This document shows positions 1 to 9,050 of a DNA stretch of 64,000 bases, piece by piece. Position 1 is the first letter of the stretch, and every line of letters begins with the position of its first letter. The notes under the pieces are model-generated. The model worked only from the letters and a program-made list of their open reading frames with translations. It ran no database searches and was not told the DNA's origin. This DNA is from Antarcticibacterium arcticum (GTDB taxonomy: Bacteria > Bacteroidota > Bacteroidia > Flavobacteriales > Flavobacteriaceae), in the NCBI RefSeq assembly GCF_007993795.1, contig NZ_CP042476.1, forward strand, positions 3,038,001-3,102,000, in the 5' to 3' direction. A program made the position numbers and the translations under genes.

Positions 1-549
1 GCTTGGAACTACAAAGTCACGTGCCCCTTCAGGCGTAGATTTGATGAGGTAGGGAGTTTCCACCTCGATGAACCCCTGGTTGGAAAGATAATTTCTCACC
101 TGCATTCCAACCTTATGACGAAACATAAGATTTTCTTTTACCGGATTTCGGCGAATGTCCAGGTACCGGTATTTCATTCTAAGCTCTTCCCCGCCATCAG
201 TGTCATTTTCAATGGTAAAAGGTGGGGTAAGGGAAGCATTCAGCAGCTTATAATCTGAAACCAGGATCTCAATATCTCCTGTAGGCATTTGAGGGTTCTT
301 GGATTCGCGTTCAATAACGGTCCCTTTTACCTGTATAACAAACTCCCGACCTAAATTGGCCGTTTCTTTCATCATTTTTTCTGAAGTTCTCTCCTCATCA
401 AAGATCAATTGGGTAACCCCATACCTGTCCCGAAGGTCTACCCATATCATAAAACCTTTATTTCTTATTTTCTGCACCCATCCGGCCAGGGTTACTTCCT
501 CTCCTATACTGGCAATTCTTAATTCACCACAGGTATGACTTCTATACAT
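1..549 (-). CDS. aspS: Aspartate-tRNA ligase, N-terminal part (cut by window edge)
   Basis: Charges tRNA-Asp with aspartate in the cytosol. Only the first 183 codons lie in the window; the rest continues beyond base 1. The translation opens MYRSHTCGELRIASIGEEV, followed by an OB-fold anticodon-binding domain (about residues 15-105, with GWVQKIRNKG and WVDLRDRYG) and then the entry to the class II core (LDIRRNPVKENL, FIEVETPYLIKSTPEGARDF). This order is that of bacterial AspRS. The ATG at 547-549 is the only sensible start and has a TAnnTTTG promoter element 26 bases upstream. No neighbouring gene shares its direction closely enough to suggest an operon. Confidence 0.95.
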   Translation of the reverse strand, partial: MYRSHTCGELRIASIGEEVTLAGWVQKIRNKGFMIWVDLRDRYGVTQLIFDEERTSEKMMKETANLGREFVIQVKGTVIERESKNPQMPTGDIEILVSDYKLLNASLTPPFTIENDTDGGEELRMKYRYLDIRRNPVKENLMFRHKVGMQVRNYLSNQGFIEVETPYLIKSTPEGARDFVVPS

Positions 550-574
550 AATATGCTCTTGAAAAATTGAAAGG

Positions 575-582
575 CAAAAGTA
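575..582 (-). promoter_or_regulatory. Promoter -7 element of aspS
   Basis: On the minus strand this reads TACTTTTG, a match to the Bacteroidota sigma-A -7 consensus TAnnTTTG, placed 26 bases before the aspS start. No convincing TTG -33 element is visible at the usual spacing. Confidence 0.5.
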
Positions 583-674
583 AGAAGTAATCATGGGTTC
601 TAAAGGAATAAAGCCTTCAAAAGTTTCCTGTTACCCAGGAAAATATTTGAATTCGACTTTTCGCATTAGGGTCC

Positions 675-731
675 AATGTTAATTTAATGTTACCAAATCC
701 TTGCGTAATTGTAAAGTAATTTTTAAATTTA
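675..731 (+). promoter_or_regulatory. Promoter with PhoB-box-like direct repeat
   Basis: AATGTTA occurs at 675-681 and again at 686-692, giving 7-bp direct repeats with a 4-bp spacer, the geometry of PhoB-family boxes. Nine bases downstream begins a TTG (701-703), followed 20 bases later by TAAATTTA (724-731), one mismatch from TAnnTTTG. This order (activator box just upstream of -33) would suit an activated promoter for the gene at 757. That PhoB-like protein binds here is inference; a similar repeat precedes the response-regulator gene at 50723. Confidence 0.4.
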
Positions 732-756
732 TAGCACTTTGAGAAAAAGCGGGCTT

Positions 757-1116
757 ATGAACCTAATGAAACTTTGTTACGCCGCTGGTGCTTTTTTAAT
801 GGCACCGGTGCTGAGCGCGCAAGAAATAGAACCCAAATTTGAAATACAGGGTGAATTAATAAAAGGAACATATTATTATGAAAATGGAAGTGTTAGACAG
901 GAAGGTACGTACAAGGGAGGAAAACTCCACGGGGAATGGGTTTCTTTTGACCAAAGCGGTAAGAAGAATGCCCTTGCCAGGTACGAGGAAGGGGTCAAGA
1001 TGGGCAAATGGTTTTTTTGGTCTCCTGATGTTTTAACAGAAGTAGAATACCGCAATAATGTTATTGCTGAAGTAACAGAATATAAAAGGCAGGGAATTCT
1101 TATAACCAGGAATTAA
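757..1116 (+). CDS. Exported MORN/YwqK-like repeat protein
   Basis: A 119-residue protein of unknown function. It starts with a short signal peptide (cleavage expected after about residue 22, ...PVLSAQ), so it is probably periplasmic or exported. The mature part carries MORN/YwqK-type repeats: YYYENGSVRQEGTYKGGKLHGEWVSF and a second, weaker unit ARYEEGVKMGKWFFWSPDV. Such repeats form beta-hairpins; a few copies say nothing specific about function. The frame is open from a TTG at 739, but that codon would coincide with the expected transcription start, so ATG 757 (or ATG 766) is preferred. The gene stands alone, ends at a strong terminator, and may be under a Pho-like box. Confidence 0.7.
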   Translation: MNLMKLCYAAGAFLMAPVLSAQEIEPKFEIQGELIKGTYYYENGSVRQEGTYKGGKLHGEWVSFDQSGKKNALARYEEGVKMGKWFFWSPDVLTEVEYRNNVIAEVTEYKRQGILITRN

Positions 1117-1133
1117 AAAGCCCTGCGCAGTTT

Positions 1134-1176
1134 AAACAAACCTGAAGTGAAAACTTCAGGTTTGTTTTTTTTTTTT
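1134..1176 (+). terminator. Rho-independent terminator of the MORN-like gene
   Basis: Perfect 15-bp stem (1134-1148 with 1153-1167) closed by a GAAA tetraloop and followed by a run of T. It lies 18 bases after the stop codon at 1116. Confidence 0.9.
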
Positions 1177-1188
1177 AAAGGCCAATAC

Positions 1189-1228
1189 AGCAAAAACCCG
1201 CACTTTTCTTTTAAAAAAGTGCGGGTTT
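1189..1228 (-). terminator. Rho-independent terminator of the RND efflux operon
   Basis: Perfect 14-bp stem (1194-1207 with 1215-1228), 7-nt loop. On the minus strand it is followed by TTTTTG. It lies 48 bases past the RND pump stop codon. Confidence 0.85.
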
Positions 1229-1275
1229 AAAAATTGAGTTAAGTCTGGCCCTTTCGGGCGAAGTTAAAATTCCAC

Positions 1276-4200
1276 TTAACTCTGCAACTCCTGATTTTTT
1301 ATTGCCTTAAGTCTTTTTCGTTCAACTCTTTTATTGCGAATATTAACCTTGCTTCTGTTTACCAGGTAGAACATTACAGGTACTACCACCAGCGTGAGAA
1401 AAGTTGCAAAAACCAACCCGAATATAACGGTCCAGGCCAATGGACCCCAGAATTTCACATTATCACCACCTACATATATCTTGGGGTCATAATCTATGAA
1501 CAGGCTGAAAAAGTCTATGTTAAGCCCCACGGCGAGAGGTATTAATCCCAGAACGGTAGTTATTGCTGTTAATAATACCGGCCGTAATCTTGATTTCCCT
1601 CCTGCTACTATAGCGTCAAAATATTCTTCGCGGGTAAGAAGGTCTTCCGGCTCATAACCCAGGATATCTTTCTGGCGATCTATTAATAACTGGGTGTAAT
1701 CTATAAGTACAATCGCATTATTCACTACAATACCCGCAAGGGAAATAATCCCCATCATAGTCATGATTATAATGAAATCCATCTGGAAGGTTACCATACC
1801 CAGGAATACCCCGGCAAGACTTAGCATAACCGCCATTAGAATGATGACAGGTTTTGAAAGTGAGTTAAACTGGGCGACAAGGATCAATAAGATCCCTCCA
1901 AGCGCAATAAGAAGAGCCTTCAGCAAAAAGTTCATATTCTCTGCTTGTTTTTCCTGTTCTCCTGTAAATGCCACCGTCATATTTTGCGGAAGGTCATAAC
2001 TATTCATGGCTATCTTTAACTGTTCTACAATTGCATTGCCATTATAGCCTTCCAGTACATTGGAATATAAGGTTATTACGCGTTTTAAATCTCTTCTTTT
2101 TATGGAGTTAAATGCGGTAACCGAGGATTTTTCCACTACAGAGGAAATTGGAACCTGCACCAATTCCCCCGAATTGTTCCTGAAGGTAACAGGTTGGTTG
2201 AACAGGGCATTTTCATTATACCTCAAATCTTCATTAAATCTTACGTTGATCTCATAATCATCACTTCCTTCCTTATAAGTAGACACCTCTTCCCCGTAAA
2301 TAGCCCGTCTGAGAGTCTGGCCAACGGCTGAAGTAGAAACACCCAATTGGCCGGCTTTACGTCTATCTACCCGTACATCAAGTTCAGATTTGGATTTGTT
2401 TACATCAAGTTTCAATTCCTCAATACCGGCTATGTTGAGTTCTCTAATGAAATTGCGAATATTTTCGGCTTCTGTTAGCATCTCGTCATAATTCTCCCCC
2501 TTCAGTTCTATGTTAATTGGATATCCTGAAGGTGGTCCTGCGGCATCTTTTTCAACAATAATGGAAGCACCTGGAAAATCTTTTACGGCAGCTCTCACTT
2601 CACTTAATACCTCGCTGCTTTTTACCCCGCGCCGGTCATTAAATTCTCTCATTGATAAAGTGATCTTTCCTTTATGTGGCATATCGCTTTGCTGCCCTCC
2701 ATCGGTTTGGGGGTTCCCCGCCCCAAGTCCTACCTGCGAAATTGCAGATTCTACCATGAAATTATAGCCATTCTCATCCTCATATTTTTTAATAACCTCA
2801 AAGACTTGGGCTTCCACTTGTTTGGTGAGTTCATTGGTCCGGGCAATATCGGTTCCTTCCGGGAATTCAATATAGGTTATGATCTGGTTAGGCTCATTTT
2901 CAGGAAAAAACAGGACATTAGGCTGAACGAGCCCTACCAGGATAAAGGAAAATATAAGCAAGCCCAGGGTTCCGAAGAAAAAGTAATATGCTTTTTTCTT
3001 CCGAAGGGCATATTTAAGGGTGCGCTCGTAGGTGTTTTCAAGTTTTTTCAGAGCTTTGAACTGGAAGTAATCTACACCACGTGAAAGGAAATATTTGTAG
3101 ATCCACAGCATAATCGCTGCGAAGATCATTAAGTTTCCAATTCCGCGGAAGGCCCCGGTATTCATTACAAATCCAAGTATCACCAGGATAAGTCCCACTC
3201 CTGCAAGTATCCCGCTAAAACGAATAAGTCTTGCTTTGGTGAATTCATTTTCCTCGGTTTGCATGAAGCGCGAAGTAAGCATTGCATTAATAATAAGGGC
3301 CACAAATAAGGAAGAACCCAAAACTACCGAAAGGGTCATAGGAAAAATCATCATAAACTTTCCAATGGTTCCCGGCCATAATCCCAATGGGAAAAATGCA
3401 GCCAGGGTAGTAGCGGTAGAAGCAATTATGGGCCAGGCAATTTCACCTACACCCTGTTTTGCCGCCTTTAATCTGGGCATTCCCTGGTCCATAAGGGAAT
3501 ATACGTTCTCAACTACCACTATACCATTGTCAACCAGCATTCCCAGCCCCATAACAAGGGCGAAAAGAACCATGGTGTTAAGGGTAAGCCCCATACTGGA
3601 AAGTATTATGAATGAGAGGAACATTGACAAGGGGATGGCAAATCCTACAAACAACGCATTCCTGAACCCAAGGAAGAACATTAATACCACCACTACGAGG
3701 ATCACCCCAAAGATGATGTTATTAACAAGGTCATCTACCTGGTTTTGGGTTTTTATTGATTGGTCATTGGTAAGGGTGATTTCAATATTATCGGGGAAAT
3801 ACTCTTCTTTTTCCCGTTCCACGATCTTTTTGATCTCCTCTACAGCTTCAATCATATTTTTTCCTGCCCGCTTCTTAATATCAAGCATAATAACCGGATC
3901 TCCATATTCCCGGGCGTAGGTGGTAGGATCTTTTTCCTGGAACCTTATTTGGGCAATATCTTTAAGGAAAATATTTCCTCCATCCCGCTTAACTACAATA
4001 TCTTCCAGTTCCCGCGGATTCTCAATCTCTCCAATGATCCTTATATTCTTTTGTACGCTGTTAGAAATTATATTTCCCCCAGAGATCGTGCGATTCTCTG
4101 CACTAATTGAATTAACCACATCATTAAAACTTACCTTGGAGGCTGTCATTTTATACACATCCAGGGCCACCTCGATCTCCATATCCTCGGCACCCCTAAT

Positions 4201-4761
4201 AGTGGCTTCTTTGATTTGAGGAAGCATTTCAATTCTATCCTGAAGGTACTCGGCATATTTTTTAAGCTGCTGTACCGTGTAATCTCCTGTAAGGTTAATA
4301 TTGAGGATAGGCATTTCCTCTGTTATATTAAGGTCAAAAACGTTTGGCTCAACCTTCGCCCCGTTGTCCATGGTAGGCCAGGTAGTTTCTGCCTTTACAA
4401 GGTCAACTTTGTCTTTAATTAATTGCTTTGCAACATTGGGACTTTCATCCTCATCAAATTCAACTATAATAAGAGAATAATCCTGAAGGGTAGTGGAGGA
4501 AATCTCCTTTACACCGGCCACGTTGTTAAACTCCTCTTCCAGGGGCTCGGTAATAAATTTCTCAACATCCTCTGCTGAATTTCCCGGGTTTATGGAGCTT
4601 ATATAAATTTTGGTTTCAATGATCTCGGGAAAAGACTCGCGGGGCATGCTGTAGTAGGAAAGCAAACCTCCCACAAGTATGATGGCCACAATTACGTAAA
4701 CCGTCATCCTGTTGTCTATAGCCCAGGAAGAGATCTTAAATTCTTTGTCAATTTTATTCAT
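1276..4761 (-). CDS. RND efflux pump inner-membrane subunit (AcrB/HAE1-type)
   Basis: Proton-driven export of drugs or other amphiphiles across the envelope, working with the fusion lipoprotein and TolC protein encoded just upstream. The 1161-residue protein has the AcrB plan: TM1 at about 18-38, a porter loop, TM2-6 around 345-500, a second half from about 610, and a final TM block. TM4 has GMLVDNGIVVVENV, with Asp411 but Asn412 where AcrB has a second Asp. It is about 110 residues longer than AcrB; extra membrane segments near 510-560 and an insert before the last helix (FFSLFIDYDPKIYVGG) account for much of this. Last gene of a TetR-TolC-MFP-RND operon; 21 bases separate it from the MFP gene. 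Substrate unknown. Confidence 0.93.
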   Translation of the reverse strand: MNKIDKEFKISSWAIDNRMTVYVIVAIILVGGLLSYYSMPRESFPEIIETKIYISSINPGNSAEDVEKFITEPLEEEFNNVAGVKEISSTTLQDYSLIIVEFDEDESPNVAKQLIKDKVDLVKAETTWPTMDNGAKVEPNVFDLNITEEMPILNINLTGDYTVQQLKKYAEYLQDRIEMLPQIKEATIRGAEDMEIEVALDVYKMTASKVSFNDVVNSISAENRTISGGNIISNSVQKNIRIIGEIENPRELEDIVVKRDGGNIFLKDIAQIRFQEKDPTTYAREYGDPVIMLDIKKRAGKNMIEAVEEIKKIVEREKEEYFPDNIEITLTNDQSIKTQNQVDDLVNNIIFGVILVVVVLMFFLGFRNALFVGFAIPLSMFLSFIILSSMGLTLNTMVLFALVMGLGMLVDNGIVVVENVYSLMDQGMPRLKAAKQGVGEIAWPIIASTATTLAAFFPLGLWPGTIGKFMMIFPMTLSVVLGSSLFVALIINAMLTSRFMQTEENEFTKARLIRFSGILAGVGLILVILGFVMNTGAFRGIGNLMIFAAIMLWIYKYFLSRGVDYFQFKALKKLENTYERTLKYALRKKKAYYFFFGTLGLLIFSFILVGLVQPNVLFFPENEPNQIITYIEFPEGTDIARTNELTKQVEAQVFEVIKKYEDENGYNFMVESAISQVGLGAGNPQTDGGQQSDMPHKGKITLSMREFNDRRGVKSSEVLSEVRAAVKDFPGASIIVEKDAAGPPSGYPINIELKGENYDEMLTEAENIRNFIRELNIAGIEELKLDVNKSKSELDVRVDRRKAGQLGVSTSAVGQTLRRAIYGEEVSTYKEGSDDYEINVRFNEDLRYNENALFNQPVTFRNNSGELVQVPISSVVEKSSVTAFNSIKRRDLKRVITLYSNVLEGYNGNAIVEQLKIAMNSYDLPQNMTVAFTGEQEKQAENMNFLLKALLIALGGILLILVAQFNSLSKPVIILMAVMLSLAGVFLGMVTFQMDFIIIMTMMGIISLAGIVVNNAIVLIDYTQLLIDRQKDILGYEPEDLLTREEYFDAIVAGGKSRLRPVLLTAITTVLGLIPLAVGLNIDFFSLFIDYDPKIYVGGDNVKFWGPLAWTVIFGLVFATFLTLVVVPVMFYLVNRSKVNIRNKRVERKRLKAIKNQELQS

Positions 4762-4782
4762 AAGTGATAAGTTAACCTGGGC

Positions 4783-5943
4783 TTAATTTTTTAATTTGAC
4801 TTTTTGATCATCGCGTAAATTTCTTCCGCCCTCTATGATTATGAGGTCTCCCGGCTCAAGACCGCTTAAGATCTCGATGTCTTCACGGTAAGTGTACCCT
4901 GTTTCAACGATCACTCTTTTGGCTACTCCCGTGCTGTCACTTTCTTTTTCGAAAATATATACCAGGGTTTGACCCTGGGAATTTTGCTGAATAGTGTTTT
5001 CAGGAACTATTATGGCATTTTCTGAAGTATAATCGTTCAGTTTTACAGTTGCTATTAGGTTTGGCTTGATCTGGCCGTCTTTATTTGGAAGGGCAACTTC
5101 TATCTGGAATGAGCGGTTATCTGGATTTATGAAATTTCCAACCTGGCGCACAACTCCTTCAAATTCCTGTCCTATTGCTGCAATCTCCACTACTACGGCA
5201 GTACCCGTTTTAATTTTACCCAGATAACTTTCTGGAACTGCAGCCTGGACGTACATATTATCCAGGTTTACCAATCTAAAAAGTGCATTTTGGCCGGGAT
5301 TTACCACTACTCCCTGGTCAGATATTACCTGGTCTATAACCCCGGTAAAAGGTGCTCTCACCACAGTTTTACCTACCTGGGTCCTGATTTGATTTACAGA
5401 ATTTTGAGCTGCGTCATAATTGGTCTTTGCTTCAAGGTATTGAATCTCTGAACCTATGTTCTGTTCCCACAATCTTTTCTGGCGCTCGAAAGTTGTTTTC
5501 GCCAAAGCAGCCTGAGCTTCGATCTGGGCAAGTTGACTTGAAAGTCCGCCATCATCAATTCTGGCAAGGATGGCTCCTTTATTTACCTTTTGCCCCTCTT
5601 TCACGTATACTTCCCGCAGCAAGCCGGAAAATTCCGGGTAGATAAGGATGTTCTCTTTTGTGGCCACATCTCCCTGCACTTCGGTAAAATGTCTGAAGGA
5701 AGTATCTACTACCATTTTGGTTGTAACCAGCGGTATATTTCTTTCAGGGTCAAGTTTAATTATGGCCGCGTCCAGCATATCAATTTGAGTGTTGATCTCC
5801 CGCTGCCGCTCACTTAATTCAAGTTTTTTTGACTTGATCTGGGCCAGATCATTGGTGTCTATTACCTCCTTAACCGATTTATTTTCTGAATTTCCGCAGG
5901 ATATAAGAAGAAGAGTAGCTACGCCAAACACGAACTTTTTCAT
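4783..5943 (-). CDS. RND efflux periplasmic adaptor lipoprotein (AcrA/HlyD-type)
   Basis: Periplasmic membrane-fusion subunit linking the RND pump to TolC. The 386-residue protein begins MKKFVFGVATLLLISC, a lipoprotein signal with Cys16 in the lipobox LISC. A barrel-sandwich/lipoyl strand (ILIYPEFSGLLREVYVKEGQKVNKGAILARID) flanks a helical hairpin (SQLAQIEAQAALAKTTFERQ), followed by the second half-lipoyl VRAPFTGVIDQV, a beta-barrel and the C-terminal membrane-proximal domain. The frame is open further upstream to 5976, but that ATG overlaps the TolC gene; the start at 5943 gives a clean lipoprotein signal and sits 22 bases after the TolC stop. Confidence 0.92.
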   Translation of the reverse strand: MKKFVFGVATLLLISCGNSENKSVKEVIDTNDLAQIKSKKLELSERQREINTQIDMLDAAIIKLDPERNIPLVTTKMVVDTSFRHFTEVQGDVATKENILIYPEFSGLLREVYVKEGQKVNKGAILARIDDGGLSSQLAQIEAQAALAKTTFERQKRLWEQNIGSEIQYLEAKTNYDAAQNSVNQIRTQVGKTVVRAPFTGVIDQVISDQGVVVNPGQNALFRLVNLDNMYVQAAVPESYLGKIKTGTAVVVEIAAIGQEFEGVVRQVGNFINPDNRSFQIEVALPNKDGQIKPNLIATVKLNDYTSENAIIVPENTIQQNSQGQTLVYIFEKESDSTGVAKRVIVETGYTYREDIEILSGLEPGDLIIIEGGRNLRDDQKVKLKN

Positions 5944-5965
5944 AATTGTATAATATTGAGATCTT

Positions 5966-7345
5966 TTATTTTTCATTGCTATAGGAAGAATTATCCAGAA
6001 GGTTTTCCAGAGTGGTTTTTGTAGTAATTACGTTTAACATAGATTGAAGTAATTCCTGTTGGGCAGCGAAAAGCTGCCTTTGGGCTTCGCTTAATTCAAA
6101 GCTGCTGCCAAGTCCTTCAAAGAACTTGATCTGGTTCTTGTTCTCAATTCGTTGCGCGAGTTCAAGATTTTGTTTTTGAGTCTGGTAATTTTCCAGGCTA
6201 AATTCATAATCATTCCGGGCACTGTTAATTTCAAGCCTTACCCGGTTTTCGGTTTGATCCAGATCTATAAGTGCCTGCTCATATTCCAATTGTTTTTGTT
6301 GGGTCCGGGCACTGCGCAGCCCACTGCTAAAAATTGGAATATTTAAACTCACTCCCAGGATAGATTGGGTAAAGTAATCCTGTTCCTTATTAAAAAAGGT
6401 AAAACTTTCACTAAAGCCCTGAAATCCATAGTTTACAAAACCTGTAAGGCTTGGAAGCGCTTTGGCTTTTTCCAATCTTACAAATATTTTGGCAGCTTCC
6501 GCACTGTTTTCGGCAATGAGGTAATCTATATTTTCTTCTACGGGTATTTCTTTAGCCAGGAGACTAAGGTCATAATATTTCATAGCCAGAGAATCCAGGT
6601 CTTCCACAAGGGTAACCTGAGTATCTACAGGAATTCCAAGGCTAAGGTTGAGCATTTCGTAGGATAGACCAAGCATTCTCCTGCTTCGGTTTAAATTATT
6701 CTGAAGGCCCAGCAACGTGATATTCAATTGCTCCACATCTTCTTCTTCAGCAAGTCCATTTTCAAAGATTTTTTTTGTGTCCTGAAAATTCTTATCAATA
6801 GAATTCACATTATTTTCCAGAATGCTTACGCTTTCCTTGGCAAGTAAGACATTGGCGTAAGCAGAAATTATCGCCTCTTTTACAGATTGTTGTGTTTTGA
6901 TCTTTGCATTCTCTGAAATTTGCAAAAGGGTTTTGGCAGACTGCACCCCAACAATATAGGAACCATCAAAAATTAACTGATTCCAGGTGGCGGTGCCGCC
7001 AAGGTTTTGTTTAGTCCCAAATCTTACAGGAACAAATGTCCCCGGTTCTCCTCCTGCAATCTCTGCGGGTATCAAAGTAACCGGTTGTTTGATATAATTT
7101 TGGTAATCTACATTTCCGGAAATTTGAGGTAATCCCTGAGCTATGATCTCCCATTTTTGCTTAAGAGTCTTTTCCACTTCTTTGGATGCTATCCTGGATG
7201 AATAATTGTTTTTTAAACCAAAATCAATTGCTTCCTCAAGGGTGAAAGTATAGGATTCTTGTGTTTCCTGTTTCTGGGCCCAGAGGGACGCGGTAAGCAA
7301 GAAGATGAAGAAGGATGCGTATATTTTTATGTTTTTAAATATCAT
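5966..7345 (-). CDS. TolC-family outer-membrane efflux protein
   Basis: Outer-membrane exit duct of the tripartite pump. The 459-residue protein has a signal peptide (1-23, ...TASLWAQ) and two outer-membrane-efflux repeats rich in long amphipathic helices (for example TKTTLENLLDNSS near the end and FTLEEAIDFGLKNNYS at the start of the mature part, the typical opening of OEP proteins). It starts inside the 3' end of the TetR gene (11-bp overlap), so the two are translationally coupled. Length is normal for the family. Confidence 0.92.
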   Translation of the reverse strand: MIFKNIKIYASFFIFLLTASLWAQKQETQESYTFTLEEAIDFGLKNNYSSRIASKEVEKTLKQKWEIIAQGLPQISGNVDYQNYIKQPVTLIPAEIAGGEPGTFVPVRFGTKQNLGGTATWNQLIFDGSYIVGVQSAKTLLQISENAKIKTQQSVKEAIISAYANVLLAKESVSILENNVNSIDKNFQDTKKIFENGLAEEEDVEQLNITLLGLQNNLNRSRRMLGLSYEMLNLSLGIPVDTQVTLVEDLDSLAMKYYDLSLLAKEIPVEENIDYLIAENSAEAAKIFVRLEKAKALPSLTGFVNYGFQGFSESFTFFNKEQDYFTQSILGVSLNIPIFSSGLRSARTQQKQLEYEQALIDLDQTENRVRLEINSARNDYEFSLENYQTQKQNLELAQRIENKNQIKFFEGLGSSFELSEAQRQLFAAQQELLQSMLNVITTKTTLENLLDNSSYSNEK

Positions 7346-7937
7346 TTGTAATGAATTGGTTTAATTTTTCCAGACCTGCCGGGGTGGCAATGGCCCGTAG
7401 GTGATATTCCAGAAAGTTGTCATAAAGAATTTTCAATCCTTGCAATTCCGGCGGGAAAAGTGACGGATTTTTTATACCGGTAATCCCCACAAAATAGATC
7501 TTGCTAATAAAATCAACCGGGATGTTAGACCTGTAATCTCCGGTTGCGATTCCCCTATTGAGATTTTCCTCAATTGAACAGGAAATAAGATGATGATTGC
7601 TTTTATGAACTTCTCTGTAGATCTTGGGATAATATTTTTCCAGTTGAAATTGGGGAGAAGACTTTTCGTCCTTTAAATATGAGGTGGTAAATTGCTTGAT
7701 CTTAAAAAGCTCCTCAATTGGGTTGTAGCTTTTACTTTTTATCTCTTCAATTCCTTCTGTGATCTTTTGCAGTACATATAGGGTTACCGCCTCTATTAAT
7801 TTAGTCTTGGTGGGGAAGTGGGCATAAATGGTTTTCTTGGATATCCCCATATTTTGGGCAATATCATCCATTGTCACACTCTTAAAACCAAGGGAGAGGA
7901 ACAAATCGGCAGAAGTATTTATTATTTGTTCTTTCAC
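7335..7937 (-). CDS. TetR/AcrR-family transcriptional regulator
   Basis: First gene of the efflux operon and presumed repressor of it. The 200-residue protein has the N-terminal TetR helix-turn-helix at about residues 15-47 (GFKSVTMDDIAQNMGISKK, then TIYAHFPTKTKLIEAV), and a variable helical ligand-binding C-terminal domain. The -7 element and a perfect inverted repeat lie directly upstream (7956-7997), which fits autorepression of the whole operon. The effector is not predictable from sequence. Confidence 0.93.
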   Translation of the reverse strand: MKEQIINTSADLFLSLGFKSVTMDDIAQNMGISKKTIYAHFPTKTKLIEAVTLYVLQKITEGIEEIKSKSYNPIEELFKIKQFTTSYLKDEKSSPQFQLEKYYPKIYREVHKSNHHLISCSIEENLNRGIATGDYRSNIPVDFISKIYFVGITGIKNPSLFPPELQGLKILYDNFLEYHLRAIATPAGLEKLNQFITNDI

Positions 7938-7955
7938 TTATATAGTTATTGGCGG

Positions 7956-7997
7956 CAAAAGTACGAAAGGAAACTTTAAAAACTAAAAAAGTTTCCT
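7956..7997 (-). promoter_or_regulatory. Efflux-operon promoter with TetR-type operator
   Basis: Bases 7956-7963 read TACTTTTG on the minus strand, a perfect TAnnTTTG -7 element 18 bases before the tetR start. Immediately upstream lies a perfect inverted repeat, AGGAAACTTT (7968-7977) and AAAGTTTCCT (7988-7997), with a 10-bp spacer; the arm centres are 20 bp apart, about two helical turns. It covers the -33 region, where a bound repressor would block the polymerase. Confidence 0.65.
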
Positions 7998-8075
7998 AAT
8001 ATTTTTAAGTTTTAAAGCTGGGGAAGAAATCATAATAAATTCTATTATTCTATTTTAGCGCAAAAAATATTACGT

Positions 8076-9050
8076 ATGCTTAGCATTACACAATACCGGG
8101 AGGCCTTTCTGGAATATCTTGAAACTGCAGTAACTTTAAAAGAACCTGTAAATTTATACGAGCCCATAAGTTATATTCTCCATCTGGGAGGCAAAAGATT
8201 AAGGCCCGTATTGGTATTAATGTCTGCCGAAGTTTTTGAGAGTTCCTTCAAAAAAGCCCTGAGCGCCTCTCTTGCTATTGAAGTGTTTCATAATTTCTCG
8301 CTGGTTCATGATGATATTATGGATGATGCACCTCTGCGCCGTGGTAAAGCAACGGTACATGAACGGTGGGATGTAAATACAGGGATCCTTTCAGGAGATG
8401 CAATGCTTATTTATTCCTATCAGTTATTAGAAAATTACGATGGGCCTATCTTTAAGGAGTTGTTGCAATTATTTAATAGTACCGCTATGCGTGTGTGCGA
8501 GGGTCAGCAATACGATGTTGATTTTGCAACCCAGGATGATGTTGAGATTAAAGATTACCTTAAAATGATTGAATATAAAACAGCAGTATTGGTTGCGGCT
8601 GCCTTACAAATGGGGGCGATTATTGCGGAAACTACCCCCCAAAACAAACAGGCCATGTATGAGTTTGGCCGCTTGCTTGGGATAGCTTTTCAATTGCAGG
8701 ATGATTATCTTGATGCTTTTGGTGATCCCGAAACTTTTGGCAAGCAGGTAGGCGGTGATATTATAGAGAATAAAAAGACCTTTTTATACCTTACTGCCCT
8801 TCAAATGGCAGATGCTGTAGAAGCAAGACAACTGGAACATTTATACTCGATAAACCCCGGGGAAGCTACCGCCAAAATCGAAGCGGTTAAGCAAATCTTT
8901 GAAAATAGCGGGGCATCACTGAGGGCTCGTGAGGAAATAAAGAAATATACCAATAAAGCATTTGAAGCGCTGGAGGAGCTTGATATTCCCGAGGACAGAA
9001 AGGCGTTATTACGGGATTTTGGCCAGGACCTTATGAACCGGGAAGTCTAA
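8076..9050 (+). CDS. Polyprenyl diphosphate synthase (trans-isoprenyl, class I)
   Basis: Condenses isopentenyl diphosphate with an allylic diphosphate in the cytosol to make a linear prenyl diphosphate. In its 324 residues it shows both Asp-rich motifs: DDIMDD (Asp79/80/83) followed by LRRGKATVH, and FQLQDDYLDAFGD (Asp209/210/213). GGKRLRP at 38-44 is the IPP-binding motif. The first Asp motif lacks the two-residue insertion of typical bacterial FPP synthases, and Phe74 sits five residues before it, which in archaeal-type enzymes favours C15-C20 products; chain length is therefore a guess. Stop codon overlaps the convergent barrel gene by 4 bp. Confidence 0.9.
   Translation: MLSITQYREAFLEYLETAVTLKEPVNLYEPISYILHLGGKRLRPVLVLMSAEVFESSFKKALSASLAIEVFHNFSLVHDDIMDDAPLRRGKATVHERWDVNTGILSGDAMLIYSYQLLENYDGPIFKELLQLFNSTAMRVCEGQQYDVDFATQDDVEIKDYLKMIEYKTAVLVAAALQMGAIIAETTPQNKQAMYEFGRLLGIAFQLQDDYLDAFGDPETFGKQVGGDIIENKKTFLYLTALQMADAVEARQLEHLYSINPGEATAKIEAVKQIFENSGASLRAREEIKKYTNKAFEALEELDIPEDRKALLRDFGQDLMNREV

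Noticed and set aside
1134..1228. The two long palindromes as a mobile-element end or CRISPR-like repeat
   Set aside because: Each is followed by a T run on the strand of the gene it ends; they are ordinary terminators.
2674..3084. 136-codon frame on the plus strand inside the RND pump gene
   Set aside because: Shadow frame of a certain gene with no protein-like composition.
3236..3919. 227-codon frame on the plus strand inside the RND pump gene
   Set aside because: Shadow of the pump reading frame; low-complexity Thr/Ile/Ser composition and no neighbouring support.
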